A stretch of 64,000 nucleotides of DNA, taken from the NCBI GenBank assembly GCA_032158295.1, contig CM063246.1, forward strand, positions 15,473,168 through 15,537,167, written 5' to 3'. Positions 1-10,084 of the stretch are shown here, piece by piece; position 1 is the stretch's first letter; each line of letters starts with the position of its first letter. Origin of the DNA: Pycnopodia helianthoides (taxonomy: Eukaryota; Echinodermata; Asteroidea; Forcipulatida; Asteriidae). The notes under the pieces were generated by a model. It searched no databases. It was given only the letters and a program-made list of their open reading frames with translations, and was not told the origin of the DNA. A program made the translations under genes and the position numbers.

Positions 1-175
1 CAAAGATATTGACAAAATAGGCATAAAGGCTAGATAGCTCAGCTGGTAGAGCGCCGGCACCTTAATCCGGAGATAGCAGGTTCATATCCCATTCTAGTAA
101 ATTTTTCTTTACTCAACCAAATATTAGCTAAAATTTACTCAGTCACTTTCCCTTTAGGCTTATTACTTGATTGAT
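1..175 (+). repeat. tRNA-bearing interspersed repeat (SINE-A), copy 1, cut by window edge
   Basis: A tRNA-like stretch lies at 28-100. It has an acceptor-like GGCTAGA pairing with TCTAGTA, a D-arm GCTC/GAGC, and a box-B-like GGTTCATATCCC. A leader ending CAAAGATATTGACAAAATAGG precedes it, and a tail (about 117-175) contains TTTACTCAGTCACTTTCCC and TTATTACTTGAT. The same three modules recur near 3.9, 24.3, 39.0 and 54.3 kb, which marks it as a dispersed repeat and not a single tRNA gene. The anticodon loop is irregular and position 33 is not T in the simplest fold, so I do not call it a functional tRNA. The leader is incomplete here because the window begins inside it. Confidence 0.75.
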
Positions 176-278
176 AAAACCTGGGTACTCCTTTGGGATT
201 GAGATGTTGATATACATGAACATACAAATGAAGAGGCAGGATAATGATAATTGACATAGTATACTTCTGGCATCTTAC

Positions 279-323
279 CAAATCATAGTCATGGTACAAT
301 ACATCATCTGGGAAACTTACAGT
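279..323 (-). CDS. Possible 45-bp coding exon, minus strand (downstream part of the long-intron gene)
   Basis: On the minus strand the segment follows an acceptor-like TGTTTTACAG and ends at a strong donor TTTG|GTAAGA. Phase is 0 at both ends, and it would encode TVSFPDDVLYHDYDL. That suits the phase-0 end of the exon candidate at 4818-4975, so the two could be spliced directly. Competing signals are present: GTAAGT lies inside the exon and another acceptor-like CCCAG follows it, so the exact boundaries are uncertain. I do not recognise the protein. The call is inferred from splice signals and residue composition only. Confidence 0.3.
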
Positions 324-359
324 CTGTAAAACATATCTTGAAAATTCCAATGACAACAA

Positions 360-1379
360 ATTACGCTACCAGAAATTCAGTGTCTGTGACGAAAGTGTTC
401 AGGCAAGAAACAAGGCAAACTGAAAAAATATATATCAGATAGGGTTTAAGACCATGTCATGAACAAATGGGTCTTAGTACTCCAAACACCTTATATTCTC
501 ATATTCAATGTGCATGATTGTTGGTGCATCTGTTGTTTTCTAAGAAATGCTACAAAGGAAATAGGTTTTACTTTCACAACCGTAAATATACCAGCATTCT
601 ATTGAGAAATGTTGAAATCAAGTATGCAATTTGCATTTAACTTCAGCACTTTGAAATAATTTATTGGATCCTTGGGGTTTCACAATGGAGAGAGAATGCT
701 TGTAAGTGTTTTTAGTTTGTTGTCCTAAACACCTGCATCTGTTTGGCAATTGTAAAGAGCCTCCTGTCAAACCAAACTATTTTTTTTCACATAAATTTGG
801 AAGATGGTGGTACCTGCTTATAACAGTAATGATTCACTGGCACCAAAGCTTAGTCACATGCCCAGCAGTACAAATACATATAACTTGAGATGGTATCAGT
901 AAATGGGAAACAAGGACAATAGTAATATAAAAGCGGATGACCTTAAGAAACAGTGTATACCAGCACAAAATGACTGAATAAATTGAGGGTATCTATACCT
1001 CCAGGTTAAGTTTGGAGATATAAAGTAAACAGGAAAATTATGTAAAATTGAAAGAAGTTCAGTTCGTGTGTACTTCAAAATGATGGTGGCCAAGGGTAAT
1101 GACGGGAGGGGGGATTCATTATTATTAACTTATAATATTTTGATTTTTTGATATTTGTTGGGGGCACAGAAATTGCCATCAGACTGGATTGGGCAAATCA
1201 AAGGCAAGATTCATGATTTATGGTAAATAGGAGTGTAAGAAACATGAGAGTCAACTGTGCCAGGGTTCTCCACATGCACAAGGCTAGCACATTGGGCCAA
1301 TATGCGCCACTTGCCGATAGGAAAACATTTCAACTGACTTACAAGAATTTATAACTAAATAATTTACATATACATATAT
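360..1379. other. No supported gene
   Basis: AT-rich sequence. Short open frames here have no splice or homology support. A degenerate CAGGGTTCTCC word near 1262 recalls similar words at 14828 and 3345, suggesting an old dispersed repeat. Confidence 0.5.
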
Positions 1380-1870
1380 ATATATGACGAAGGTCCGGTT
1401 TGGATCAAAATCTAAGGCCATCTACCCTAAAATTACTCTGAATGGTTCTTAGCCACCCCATTGCTTGTAAATTAGTAACTTTGGTTGGCTATAATTTTCC
1501 CTCCTTTTTCTGGATACCTTCCCATTATTCTTTGCTCCTCTTTTTGCTATAAATGGATTTGTTTTTGTTTGTGCCTATTTATGCCTCTGATGAAGGTCTG
1601 GTTTGAATAAAAACGTAAGGCCTTTCCCTCTGTTAGTTTAATATATATATATACATATATAAAACTATATATATATACATATATAAAACTAGTAGGGGAG
1701 ATGGCCTTAACTTTCGATCCAAGCTTTCGACCTCTGATGAAGGTCTGGTTTGAATAAAAATGTAAGGCCTTTCCCTCTACTAGTTTTATATATATATATA
1801 CATATATAAAACTAGTAGGGGAGATGGCCTTAGCTTTCGATCCAAACCGGACCTTCATCAGAGACAAGGC
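1380..1870. repeat. Duplicated AT-rich palindromic repeat
   Basis: The unit CTCTGATGAAGGTCTGGTTT followed by AAGGCCTTTCCCTCT occurs at about 1587 and 1732 (period about 145). Each copy leads into (TA)n blocks flanked by CTAGT and ACTAGTAGGGGAGATGGCC. The right end (1806-1861) is the reverse complement of the left end near 1387-1425, where GGTCCGGTTTGGATC is mirrored by GATCCAAACCGGACC. At 1779-1819 CTACTAGTTTTATATAT and ATATATAAAACTAGTAG can form a long hairpin. The 113-codon reading frame across it is a translation of the repeat, not a gene. Confidence 0.7.
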
Positions 1871-1921
1871 CATGACATGCCCCGCCATTATATAGATATA
1901 TATTTGTTTACGCCACTGTAG

Positions 1922-2330
1922 AGGCGTGTCGGTGGCTGAGCGGATAAGAGCACCCGATTCTGGCTCTGCAGTTTCTGATCAGCAGAGTGTGGGTTTAAGA
2001 CACTTTACCATTATTGCTGCGTCCTTCGGATGGGATGTAAAGCCGTAGGTCCCGTGTGTTGTGTAACGCACGTAAAAGAACCCCAGTGCACTTATCGTTA
2101 AGAGAAAGGGTTCGCCCAGGTTTTCCTGATTTGATTTGCTGCATATTGCGCCACAGCACCTTGTAAACCATGGTGCTATGTAAAAGCAAAATGTCTCAAG
2201 CTTCAAAACGTAGTTCCACATATATAGCAGGATAAATTATATAATAGTGTTGGAGTTCCATGGGTGTTACTGAGTGATGGATTGAGCGCTATATAAGAAG
2301 CCACTATTATTATTATTATTATATATATAT
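1922..2330 (+). repeat. tRNA-derived SINE-B, copy 1 (type-2 tRNA head)
   Basis: It starts with GGCGTGTCGGTGGCTGAGCG, a Leu/Ser-like tRNA head with box A. The body contains CCTTCGGATGGGATGTAAAG and GTCCCGTGTGTTGTGTAACG. It closes with ATTGAGCGCTATATAAGAAG and an (ATT)n/(AT)n tail at about 2305-2330. Compared with the copy at 59.0 kb, box B and the following bases are missing between about 1995 and 1999, so this copy is internally deleted. The shared body is the kind of conserved core known from metazoan SINE superfamilies; a direct match needs a search. Confidence 0.8.
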
Positions 2331-2559
2331 ATTTTTTTTACTGCAGATCAAATAACAAAAAACATCAAGATAAAACCATTTAGGTTCCGCCATGTAGAAA
2401 AGATATTCACCACAAGAACTTGAGAAACTCAGATTAAATCTCATTACCAATTTGGCGAACCAAACGGTACAAAAATAGTCCGATTATGTATATGGCCAAT
2501 TTATTGAACAAAACCCAGCTTTAATGCAGTTATAGCTTTGAAACATGTTCCTCTAACTG
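2331..2559. other. No supported gene
   Basis: AT-rich sequence without recognisable features. Confidence 0.4.
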
Positions 2560-3195
2560 TAATGTTTACCATACGGGTACACACAATGATTTGCTTATTT
2601 TATTGATACTCAGGTTCTTGTTGACCTGTTTTTTGATTTTATTGTTTTTAATATATTTTTGCATGTTTAATGTTTGATGTATTTTCCTCCCCTTATTTAA
2701 AGGAACATTACAGAATTGGTTTTTGCTAACAAAACAGTTGCTGGCAGTGTAAGCACTTTATATAATCCACCATATACATAAACTGACAAACCTGTAGAAG
2801 TTTGAGATCGATTGGCCATCTGGGTCACGAGAAAATAGCGAAAAACTGATTACACATTTGCATGAAATCATATAGGTTCAACAAATGAATAAAACGCTCA
2901 CTAAGCGATAAACTCCAATCAGAAAATTAGTTTATTAATTTCTCATCAAATATGGCATTTCAGACAGAAATATTTGAAGGGCTGTTTTCTACTATCATCA
3001 TCATTAGACCATGTAAGTTTTATGTAAATCTGTGATCAAAAAGTATATTTTACAAGTTTTTTTCTAACCAATTCTGTAATGTTCCTTTAATACAAATTTG
3101 TAATGTTTTTAAATGTAAAATTGTTGTAATTCAGCCTTGTGCTGCGAGGACAGTTTTAATAAACCATTTTATCTATTTATCTATCTATCTATTGG
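2560..3195 (+). repeat. LINE-like 3' tail interrupted by a MITE
   Basis: The T-rich stretch before 2696 and the stretch from 3091 (TTGTAATTCAGCCTTGTGCT, then AATAAACCATTTTATC) together resemble the 3' untranslated end of a non-LTR retrotransposon of CR1/L2 type. It ends in a short (TATC/CTAT)n tail at 3165-3192. The MITE at 2697-3090 sits inside it. No reverse-transcriptase coding sequence remains. Family assignment is from general appearance only. Confidence 0.45.
2697..3090. mobile_element. TTAA-flanked MITE, family M1 copy 1
   Basis: An element of 386 bp lies between TTAA at 2697-2700 and TTAA at 3087-3090. Its terminal inverted repeats are AGGAACATTACAGAATTGG and the exact complement. 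The element at 6196-6586 is very similar over its whole length and also has TTAA at both ends. TTAA target sites are characteristic of piggyBac-type transposases; no transposase is encoded here, so it would be non-autonomous. Confidence 0.9.
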
Positions 3196-3879
3196 AATAC
3201 CCCAGAATGCACAGTAGGGCTTTTATAACCAAGATAAACACCAGGTATAAAACATTATGAGGACTTTTTTTCAATTTAGTGTGCTTTAGCCAAACTTTAA
3301 AAATTTGGATCCAGAATGCCTCCAAGTTTTAAAAAATCCTGGTGAGAACCCTGTGTGTGGTTTAGGAAGATAGGAACTGGATGTGGATAATTGCAAGGCC
3401 GCGAAATAAAACATTAATGGAATTTCTAAACTTAGGAGCCATGTGGCTATGTCATTGTTTATGCAGCTGGGAACCTACAAACATGAAACCATGATGAAAT
3501 ACCATTCCAAGATGGCCAGACAGAATTCTTGGCTTACTATCGTAATTCCTTCTTTCATGCATGGAGGTTGGAGGTTGAACTTCATGTTGACACAACAACA
3601 GAATGCAGAGGGTATATACTTAAATCTTGGGACAGCATTTGATCCTGGTCAAGAGAGTGGTTTGTCTCCTTCACATGTTTTATATACACATACATGGAAC
3701 CCAAATTACTTCAATTTGAATGGTACAAGACGTGCTTGGTATTCATGCTCCCAAACATTATGTAACAAGTTCAGTTCATAAAACATTATATTATTGGCTG
3801 AAATCAGGTTCGATGGTTGAAATTTCTGTCCACTGACAAACCAAACTTCAGGGGGCTGAGGACCAGTTCAGTCACCCAA
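3196..3879. other. No supported gene; one 112-codon open frame of unknown meaning
   Basis: A plus-strand open frame at 3443-3781 has no recognisable motif and no convincing splice context. I treat it as chance or repeat-derived. The degenerate words near 3330 resemble those near 1262 and 14828. Confidence 0.4.
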
Positions 3880-4119
3880 AAACCCTGTATGAAGGGGGGG
3901 GGATGCCAGTGGTAAGTTCTCCTGTGTGATACATTTAGAGGAAAGCACACCACAAAACTCCAAACCAGGGAGCACACCCAAGTTTACAATACAACCTGGG
4001 AAGCAGCAGCCAAGGGATCACCTTAAGGGGGATGTGACTTTTTTTATTTCAAATATCAAGCAATAAACCACACATTTACCCAGTCAGTTTCCCTTGTGGT
4101 TTATTACTTGATATTCAAC
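3880..4119 (-). repeat. SINE-A leader and terminal hairpin, tRNA part missing
   Basis: The plus strand shows GGGGATGCCAGTGGTAAG, AAGTTTACAATACAACCTGG and GCAGCAGCCAAGGGATCACC, which match the leader modules at 38.9-39.0 and 54.3-54.4 kb. A near-perfect inverted repeat follows: 4052-4072 (AATATCAAGCAATAAACCACA-like) pairs with 4095-4115, with one mismatch in 21 bp, around a loop carrying the TTTACCCAGTCAGTTTCCC module. No tRNA-like sequence is present, so this copy is rearranged or truncated. Confidence 0.7.
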
Positions 4120-4817
4120 AAAAAAACACCAACGCAACAATAAAAACAGCCCAAGACCCACTGAAGGCTGGTGGTCTGTACCTACCATGAATCAATTGTA
4201 AGGTTTTATTGTTTGACCATGAACTAGAAAAAGTCACCTGTACTAAAGAGAGGCCTTGGTCACGGTCAAACACTAAACACAACTACAGTTAATCCCTTAC
4301 AGTGAAATTAACATGTCAACAAGGCTGTAAACAGCACCACTATTCACCTATCTAATTATAAGGAACACTTAATGGGTGATTGCTTGGAAGCTTCTGAATG
4401 CGATTATGATAATGACTATATGAATGGACAGGCAATGTTTGCTTCTTGCATTGATCACGGCTCACTTGACTTGATGAATGCTTAGTACACAGACAATAAG
4501 AATTATCATTCGCCCAGAACTGAGGTCAGAATAAGAATATTTAATCTAAAGACTGGAGTAGATGTAGGACCAGCAAACACCGAGTATAAGCACTGTCAAT
4601 TAGATCAAAGTTTGATACAACCATGAAAGAAAGAAATATGCTACAGCACAAAACAATGTCCTTATCAAAATGGCATTGTAACAATATTTCAAACCTCCAA
4701 CAAACAAGAATCTTTACTCAAGTCCTCCAATGAAGATTTTTTTTTAATTTATAAAAATTATGTGGGTATAACAAAATGCATCAAACAAGACTAAAAATGG
4801 CATTTGACAAGAAACAC
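4120..4817. other. No supported gene (putative intron or 3' flank)
   Basis: No repeat, splice-supported exon or RNA gene was recognised. Confidence 0.4.
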
Positions 4818-4975
4818 CTGAATCATGGTCAACAGTCCAGCCATTTTTCTTCTTCCATTCAAAACAATGTAACCAAACTGAGGCTTGAGGTCACTATTTA
4901 TTATGAATATTTCAAAGTGAACACGAGGAAGATGGTTACAGGTTTGTAGCTCTATGGTTACAGCAAGATCTAGGC
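4818..4975 (-). CDS. Probable coding exon, minus strand, 158 bp
   Basis: On the minus strand an acceptor GTGTTTCTTTAG precedes the exon and CAG|GTGTTT follows it. The exon starts in phase 1 and ends in phase 0. It encodes 52 residues, including LDLAVTIELQTCNHLPRV and INSDLKPQFGYIVLNGRRK. The alternating hydrophobic pattern suggests beta strands. The phase-1 start matches the phase-1 end of the exon at 36726-37010; the junction codon would be AGC (Ser). I do not recognise the family. The reading frame continues without stops into the flanking introns, so the boundaries rest on the splice consensus. A decayed repeat is the main alternative. Confidence 0.5.
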
Positions 4976-6195
4976 CTAAAGAAACACTCGAATCACAAAC
5001 AGATTTAAGCAAGCCCACAAACACCCAATTAACAGAAACCATCAGATAAAAGCATGGTAAAATGCATGTACTAATTCATGCGTTACTTTATCATATGATT
5101 ATCAGTACTTGAACAATGGAGCTATAAGCTTAAACCAAACCCAAGAGTCAGACTGGCAAAACATCGGCTGTAGTATCTTGAAGTAGATAACCTATTTGTA
5201 CCTTCTTTTCAGGACAAATCACTTTGCATACATTCACCAACCAGGTAGAGAGCCTTTGTTTGCTTGAATCAATCTCACCCACTGATTAGAATGTAGCATA
5301 AATACTCCATCAGCAGCTTTAATAGAAAGTTTGTTCATGGTGCATGAATAGTTCAACCAGCATTTTTTTTTAAAGAAAGAGAGCAGAAGTAAAGAGATAA
5401 ATACAAACAGTTTAAACTTCTCCTGCTGAAAGATATACACAGTAAAGCTCAGATAAACCAACAACATTCATTTTCAAACATTTTCCAGGGCCTCCAACAG
5501 AACACAGACATCATGCCATAGTAGGCTTTGAAATGCATCCTCCCATTATTTTCTGTAAAAGAGAACATCCATAAGGGAAAAAATACAATCTGTCCCAACT
5601 AATTTTGCCCGAAGAAGACAACCCACAGAGGCTCGGAATGCCCCGAGAAGTAATTTGTCATCTTCAACAGTTTCCCAGGGTTCTTGAGTAAGCCCCCAGT
5701 CCACATGCTGTTACAGCTTTGCACTTAAAACAGGGGTGCACACTTTGTACGGAAACGTGCAACGGTTTAATGTTTTACTACTTGGGTCAGATTAGCAAAA
5801 TTAAACAAACCTATAATCAAAATATGACTGTCTAGTACCTAGTTACTTACACTAATGGTATTTAAAAAGGAGATCTTTCAAATGTAAGGAAAGACAAAAA
5901 ATTGTAAAAATTATAAATATTTATTTTTATACATAATAGAAAGTGGTTTCTTGTCAAGCTGCCTTTATATCAGTTGGTTCCTTGAGTAGACCTTGCTGCA
6001 AATGTATTAAATACTATTACTACTGACTAAGATCACATCGCAAGCTAAATGGAGTGGTGTGGGCATGAGCCCTTGCCAGTGCCACCCATCTTTGACTTCA
6101 AAGGTAGGCCTAAGCATTTCATGTACCACAAAAGCGAAAAAAATGTGGCTTTGTTTTTCATTTCAACTTGTACCACCACCAGTTTAGGAACAACT
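4976..6195. other. Putative intron; no further exon supported
   Basis: A minus-strand open frame at 5234-5467 includes a good donor, TGG|GTGAGA near 5280. It lacks a credible acceptor upstream, so it is not called an exon. Confidence 0.4.
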
Positions 6196-6586
6196 TTAAA
6201 GGAACATTACAGAATTGGTTTTTGCTAACAAAACAGTTGCTGGCAGTGTAAGTACTTTATGTAATCCACCATATACATAAACTGACAAACCTGTAGAAGT
6301 TTGAGATCGATCGGCCATCTGGGTCACGAGAAAATAGTGAAAAACCGATTACACAATTGCTTGAAATCATATGGATTCAACAAATGAATAAAACGCTCAC
6401 TGAGCGATAAACTCCAATCAGAAAATTAGTTTATTAATTTCTCATCAAATATGACATTTCAGACAGAAATATTTCAAGGGGTGTTTTCTACTATCATCAT
6501 TAGACCGTGTAAGTTTTATGTAAATCTGTGATCAAAAAGTATATTTTACAAGTTTTTTTCTAACCAATTCTGTAACGTTCCTTTAA
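6196..6586. mobile_element. TTAA-flanked MITE, family M1 copy 2
   Basis: It is the same family as the element at 2697-3090. TTAA lies at 6196-6199 and 6583-6586, the element is 383 bp, and the same terminal inverted repeat is present with one change (ACGTTCC at the right end). Both copies are in the same orientation. Small substitutions and one short ATC-repeat difference separate them, so they are relatively young but not recent twins. Confidence 0.9.
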
Positions 6587-8233
6587 GATACAAGTTCGGA
6601 AAAAGCAAAACCAATGATAGCGCTAGCTAACAATCAACAAAATGAAGTATACTGCATAGTGCATTCACAGACTTAACCGAACTCCCAGGAGTATTAAAAC
6701 TTTGTGGTAGCTCTCCCATTGTGCAACACGCCCAACACCTGGAAATGTGTGTCATGTGAGCAAATTGTTTTCTTGTTCTTGTTATAACACCTTGCCAGCC
6801 GCCTGTCCAAACACTTAAATTCTTCCCTCAACAGGAATCCTCCGCCTTAAATTACACAGCTTGGTGTCCCCTAGGGCAAGTTATGAACATCAGATAAATC
6901 CAGAGTTAGTCTTTATTCCAGACTTTACGACTACCTGTTTAAGATCCTTGCTTCAAAATTCTACAACTTATCCATGATTTTTTTAAATTTTAGCTAGCAT
7001 TAATTTTTTCCATAGGTCATTTTCTAGCTGCAACATGATCTTGAACATGAAAAACGCACATTAAGATCAATATCTGGAAATACAACCTACCTCCAAGATA
7101 AAATGTTGACCTTTAATGAACTTGATGTTATGTTAAAATTAAAAAGATGGAAGAAAACAAGTAAGGGAATTAAAATTGCAATCTCCGAGTGTTTTAAACT
7201 GAATTTTGAAATGACACTTTTTTTTTATACAGAAGCGACAATTGATCACTCTGGCTACGTGATCATTTTACCAAATGACCTGAGAATTCATGTATTTGAA
7301 ATGCAACCGAGCTGTATGTGAACTCCGCATATGACATCAACACCAAGGGTGACCCCATCAAGGTCACGATCCAAACCACCACCTGGATCCCACCAATTTG
7401 TAGAGCAATTGAACAGACCTCTCCAGTCTTTCTTCCCAGCCTGTTTGACAACAATCACCTGGTCAGGCCTCCCTCTATGACTGGTTAAGGGCAACTAATT
7501 CATGGCCCTACTGTTGGTATACAGGACAAAATATTGTGTCTCCATGGTTGCCCCTTGTGGGTGTTTATAGAATCTGACTGATGGAGAAGTGGTGGAAAGA
7601 TGCGCCCAAGTTGAGTTTATTTTCAGCTGTTACATCCCTCAGGACTACACCAGATGAGACTGACATGCTGTATCATTGAGAGTATTGCAACGACCAGGAT
7701 GACTCTACCAACAACAGCCATCATTTAGAGACTGCCTACCTTGATGATTCTCTACATTATATTTACACTACAGTACTTGTCCATTATTTTGTTGTTGTTG
7801 TTTGTTTACATGGGTTTGGTCTCTAAATCTGGCTTTTGCACACACACCCACTGGCCAGCATCATTCTATACCTTTGAACTAGCAGGTATTTGGTGATTGG
7901 TCAGTTCTAAATAAAACCAATATTAACTGGTCAGAAATCAAGGGCTAACATGACACATGCTGCTTAGTATGTCAAGACTGGCCTACACAGCTGTACTAAA
8001 CCTGTATTTTCACTCTTTAATATGGCAAGACCCTTACACACTGAGCCCTCTGTCTACCTAAGGCAGCCATAGAACAACACAGTTTGAGACATTCCTTAAA
8101 TAAATCTAAAGAATGATAAAACTGTAATAGAGGAAGAAGGCCTTGACCGCTGGCACAGTACATAGTTATACAAGTCTATTACTTTGACCACAGCTCCTAT
8201 ACCCATGGTGCACAGATATTCTATTTAATAGTA
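6587..8233. other. No supported gene
   Basis: At 7260-7495 open frames exist on both strands (for example a plus-strand frame reading VNSAYDINTKGDPIKV), but without family motifs or splice support. A short (GTT) run lies near 7790. Confidence 0.4.
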
Positions 8234-8890
8234 TATAGGCCAAAAAAAAAGTGTTCTGTTTCCGATTACATGTCATTTAAAAATAGGGTTGGTAGGTCGG
8301 AAAGTTTTTTTATTTTGCAATTTTTTTTAATTCCGATACGATTGACGATACGTCCACGATCGTTCATGTGTTGAGCGCAATCAACGAATTTGCACAACAA
8401 ATTAGGCAAAATTGCGCGCAAACTGCAGTTTGCACTCTGCAGATTTGGCAGTTAATCTGCTCGACCTTGCAAATTGAGCGCAATCTTCAGATTGGCAGTT
8501 CAAGCGGCCGGTTTTGCAAAAATGTGCGCAATCTGCAGATTGCGCAAACCCGTGGAATGCGCTGCATACAGCGCCGTGTACACACGTGCGAATTGAATTG
8601 TGTGGGTATTTTTCGCTCGTAGTCGAGTCGTTGGACATCGCAGGCTCAAATCACGGAGATATCTGTAAATTCTTCTTGATATGTTCTGGTTTTTATTTCA
8701 AATGTTGCCTAAAACATGGTAAATTGGTAAAAGTCAGACATTTTCTTCCAGGTAAAATTTTTTATTATTTTCTTTTCTTCGTTTTTTCCCCGTTTTTTTT
8801 AAAGGCCGAATAAAAAGTTTAGGGTCGTGGCTTAAAAACTAGGGTCGGTCGGGGAACCGGAAACAGAACCCTTATTTTTTTTGGCCTATA
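8234..8890. mobile_element. TIR element of about 657 bp with a GC-richer palindromic core
   Basis: The left end TATAGGCCAAAAAAAAAGTG continues into TTCTGTTTCCG. The right end is its reverse complement, with an extra few bases. TA dinucleotides flank both ends. The interior (about 8365-8600) is richer in GC than its surroundings and holds repeated words GAGCGCAAT, CAGATT and GGCAGTT. It also holds a 22-bp perfect palindrome at 8525-8546 centred on CTGCAG. No transposase is encoded. The 84-99-codon frames here run through palindromic repeat sequence and are not called genes. Confidence 0.75.
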
Positions 8891-8967
8891 TGAAATCCAT
8901 ATTGCAACTACTGGCAAGCATCAACAAGTGCAATACATTGTTGTGTGCGTGCTGCCGAAAGTCACCA

Positions 8968-9276
8968 GAAGCAATTAATGTGCAAAATTGTGTTTCAATA
9001 CATCACTGAGTGTGAAAGTGTGATCGGTTTTCTGCAATTCATCTCTTTGGGGTAATTCTAGCAACAAAAATTTAACAGTAATGCCATTTTTATTTTGTTT
9101 GCATATGGCTTATTTCTGATGGCATGTTGTTACTTGTGTGCCTGGAAGAAGGGCATTAGGCTGTACCTGGAAGAAGGCATTAGGCTGTAATGCCCTTCTC
9201 CCAGGCACACAAGTAACAAAAGGCCATAAGCAATCAAATGGCTCCTGACAAAAAAAATATGGCATCACTGTTAAAA
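8968..9276. repeat. Long imperfect inverted repeat with tandem duplication at its centre
   Basis: The left arm 9068-9158 pairs imperfectly with the right arm 9188-9276. The innermost part is nearly perfect (ACTTGTGTGCCTGG against its complement). A 24-25-bp direct duplication, CCTGGAAGAAGG...GGCTGTA, occupies 9141-9189. The region 8968-9090 is also found reverse-complemented at 13620-13775, so this is a dispersed repeat of which this copy carries an inverted partial duplication. Confidence 0.75.
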
Positions 9277-10084
9277 TTGTATTCACTATATCCATGGATA
9301 AAAATTTAAGGAGATAATCATAACTAATAAATCTTAATTCAGAATTTGGTGATAACACTTTTGGTTCAATCATGGAGGAAAGAAATACAAGTAAAATGTC
9401 GTTGTTTGTTTCTGAAAACAAAAGTTCCTCTACTTGTAAGTGCCGTGCCTGCTTACTTGGAGACCAATGGGTGAAGAGTGACTTAGTACTTAAAGCAACT
9501 AGATGGTCACTCACAAGTATCAATGTTTTACTTTTTGTTTTAATGTTTGTCGCAAATGTGGGTGAATGGGTCAAAGAAAAAGAATTGAAAATTGTTATTT
9601 ATTATTCAAGTAAAAACCCCCAAAATAGGAAAAAAATACACTAAAAATCGTTTGAATTCAAAAATTTGGATGGGTCAAATTTTTTTTTGAGAAAACCCCC
9701 CAAAACATTGAGATAGATTCTGAATTGCCCTTAACTTATACTATCTGTAACCTACAGCACCATCACCAAATCACCAGTAATAATATTACCATGTACATAA
9801 TGAGATTCAACTGCTTCATTGTATGTACTGCATTATAGCTCCCTCTGGTGGTCAAACAACAATATAGTCAACTGACCCTTTAAAATTGAGTGTGTCATAT
9901 AAGGATTATGCAATCACAAATGAAGTATCTATGGTATCTATATCCGATGGATGGGCACTTCACTTACATAATGATAATAAGTTGCAACTCCTAACTGCTT
10001 GGGTAATTATTCCAACTGCAGACCCCATTCATGAACATGCACAACTCTGACAATTTTTTCCATAAATGGTTTCCTTTGTCCATT
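9277..10084. other. No supported gene
   Basis: Overlapping open frames on both strands at 9110-9644 have no recognisable domain. The rest is AT-rich sequence with nothing recognisable. Confidence 0.4.

Noticed and set aside
28..100. Functional tRNA gene (also 24377-24447, 38799-38869 and 54180-54250)
   Set aside because: All sit in a shared larger repeat, the anticodon stem and loop are irregular, and the copies differ at positions that a working tRNA would conserve.
1547..1888. 113-codon minus-strand open frame
   Set aside because: It is the translation of the duplicated (TA)n palindromic repeat; the peptide simply repeats itself.
5234..5467. Additional minus-strand exon
   Set aside because: The donor GTGAGA is good, but no AG acceptor precedes the open part within the pyrimidine-rich stretch.
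8368..8813. Cysteine-rich open frames on both strands
   Set aside because: They run through the palindromic core of a TIR element and exist on both strands because the DNA is self-complementary.
9110..9574. 154-codon minus-strand open frame, the longest in the window
   Set aside because: About a third of it lies in an inverted and tandemly duplicated repeat, and there is no domain, start context or splice support.
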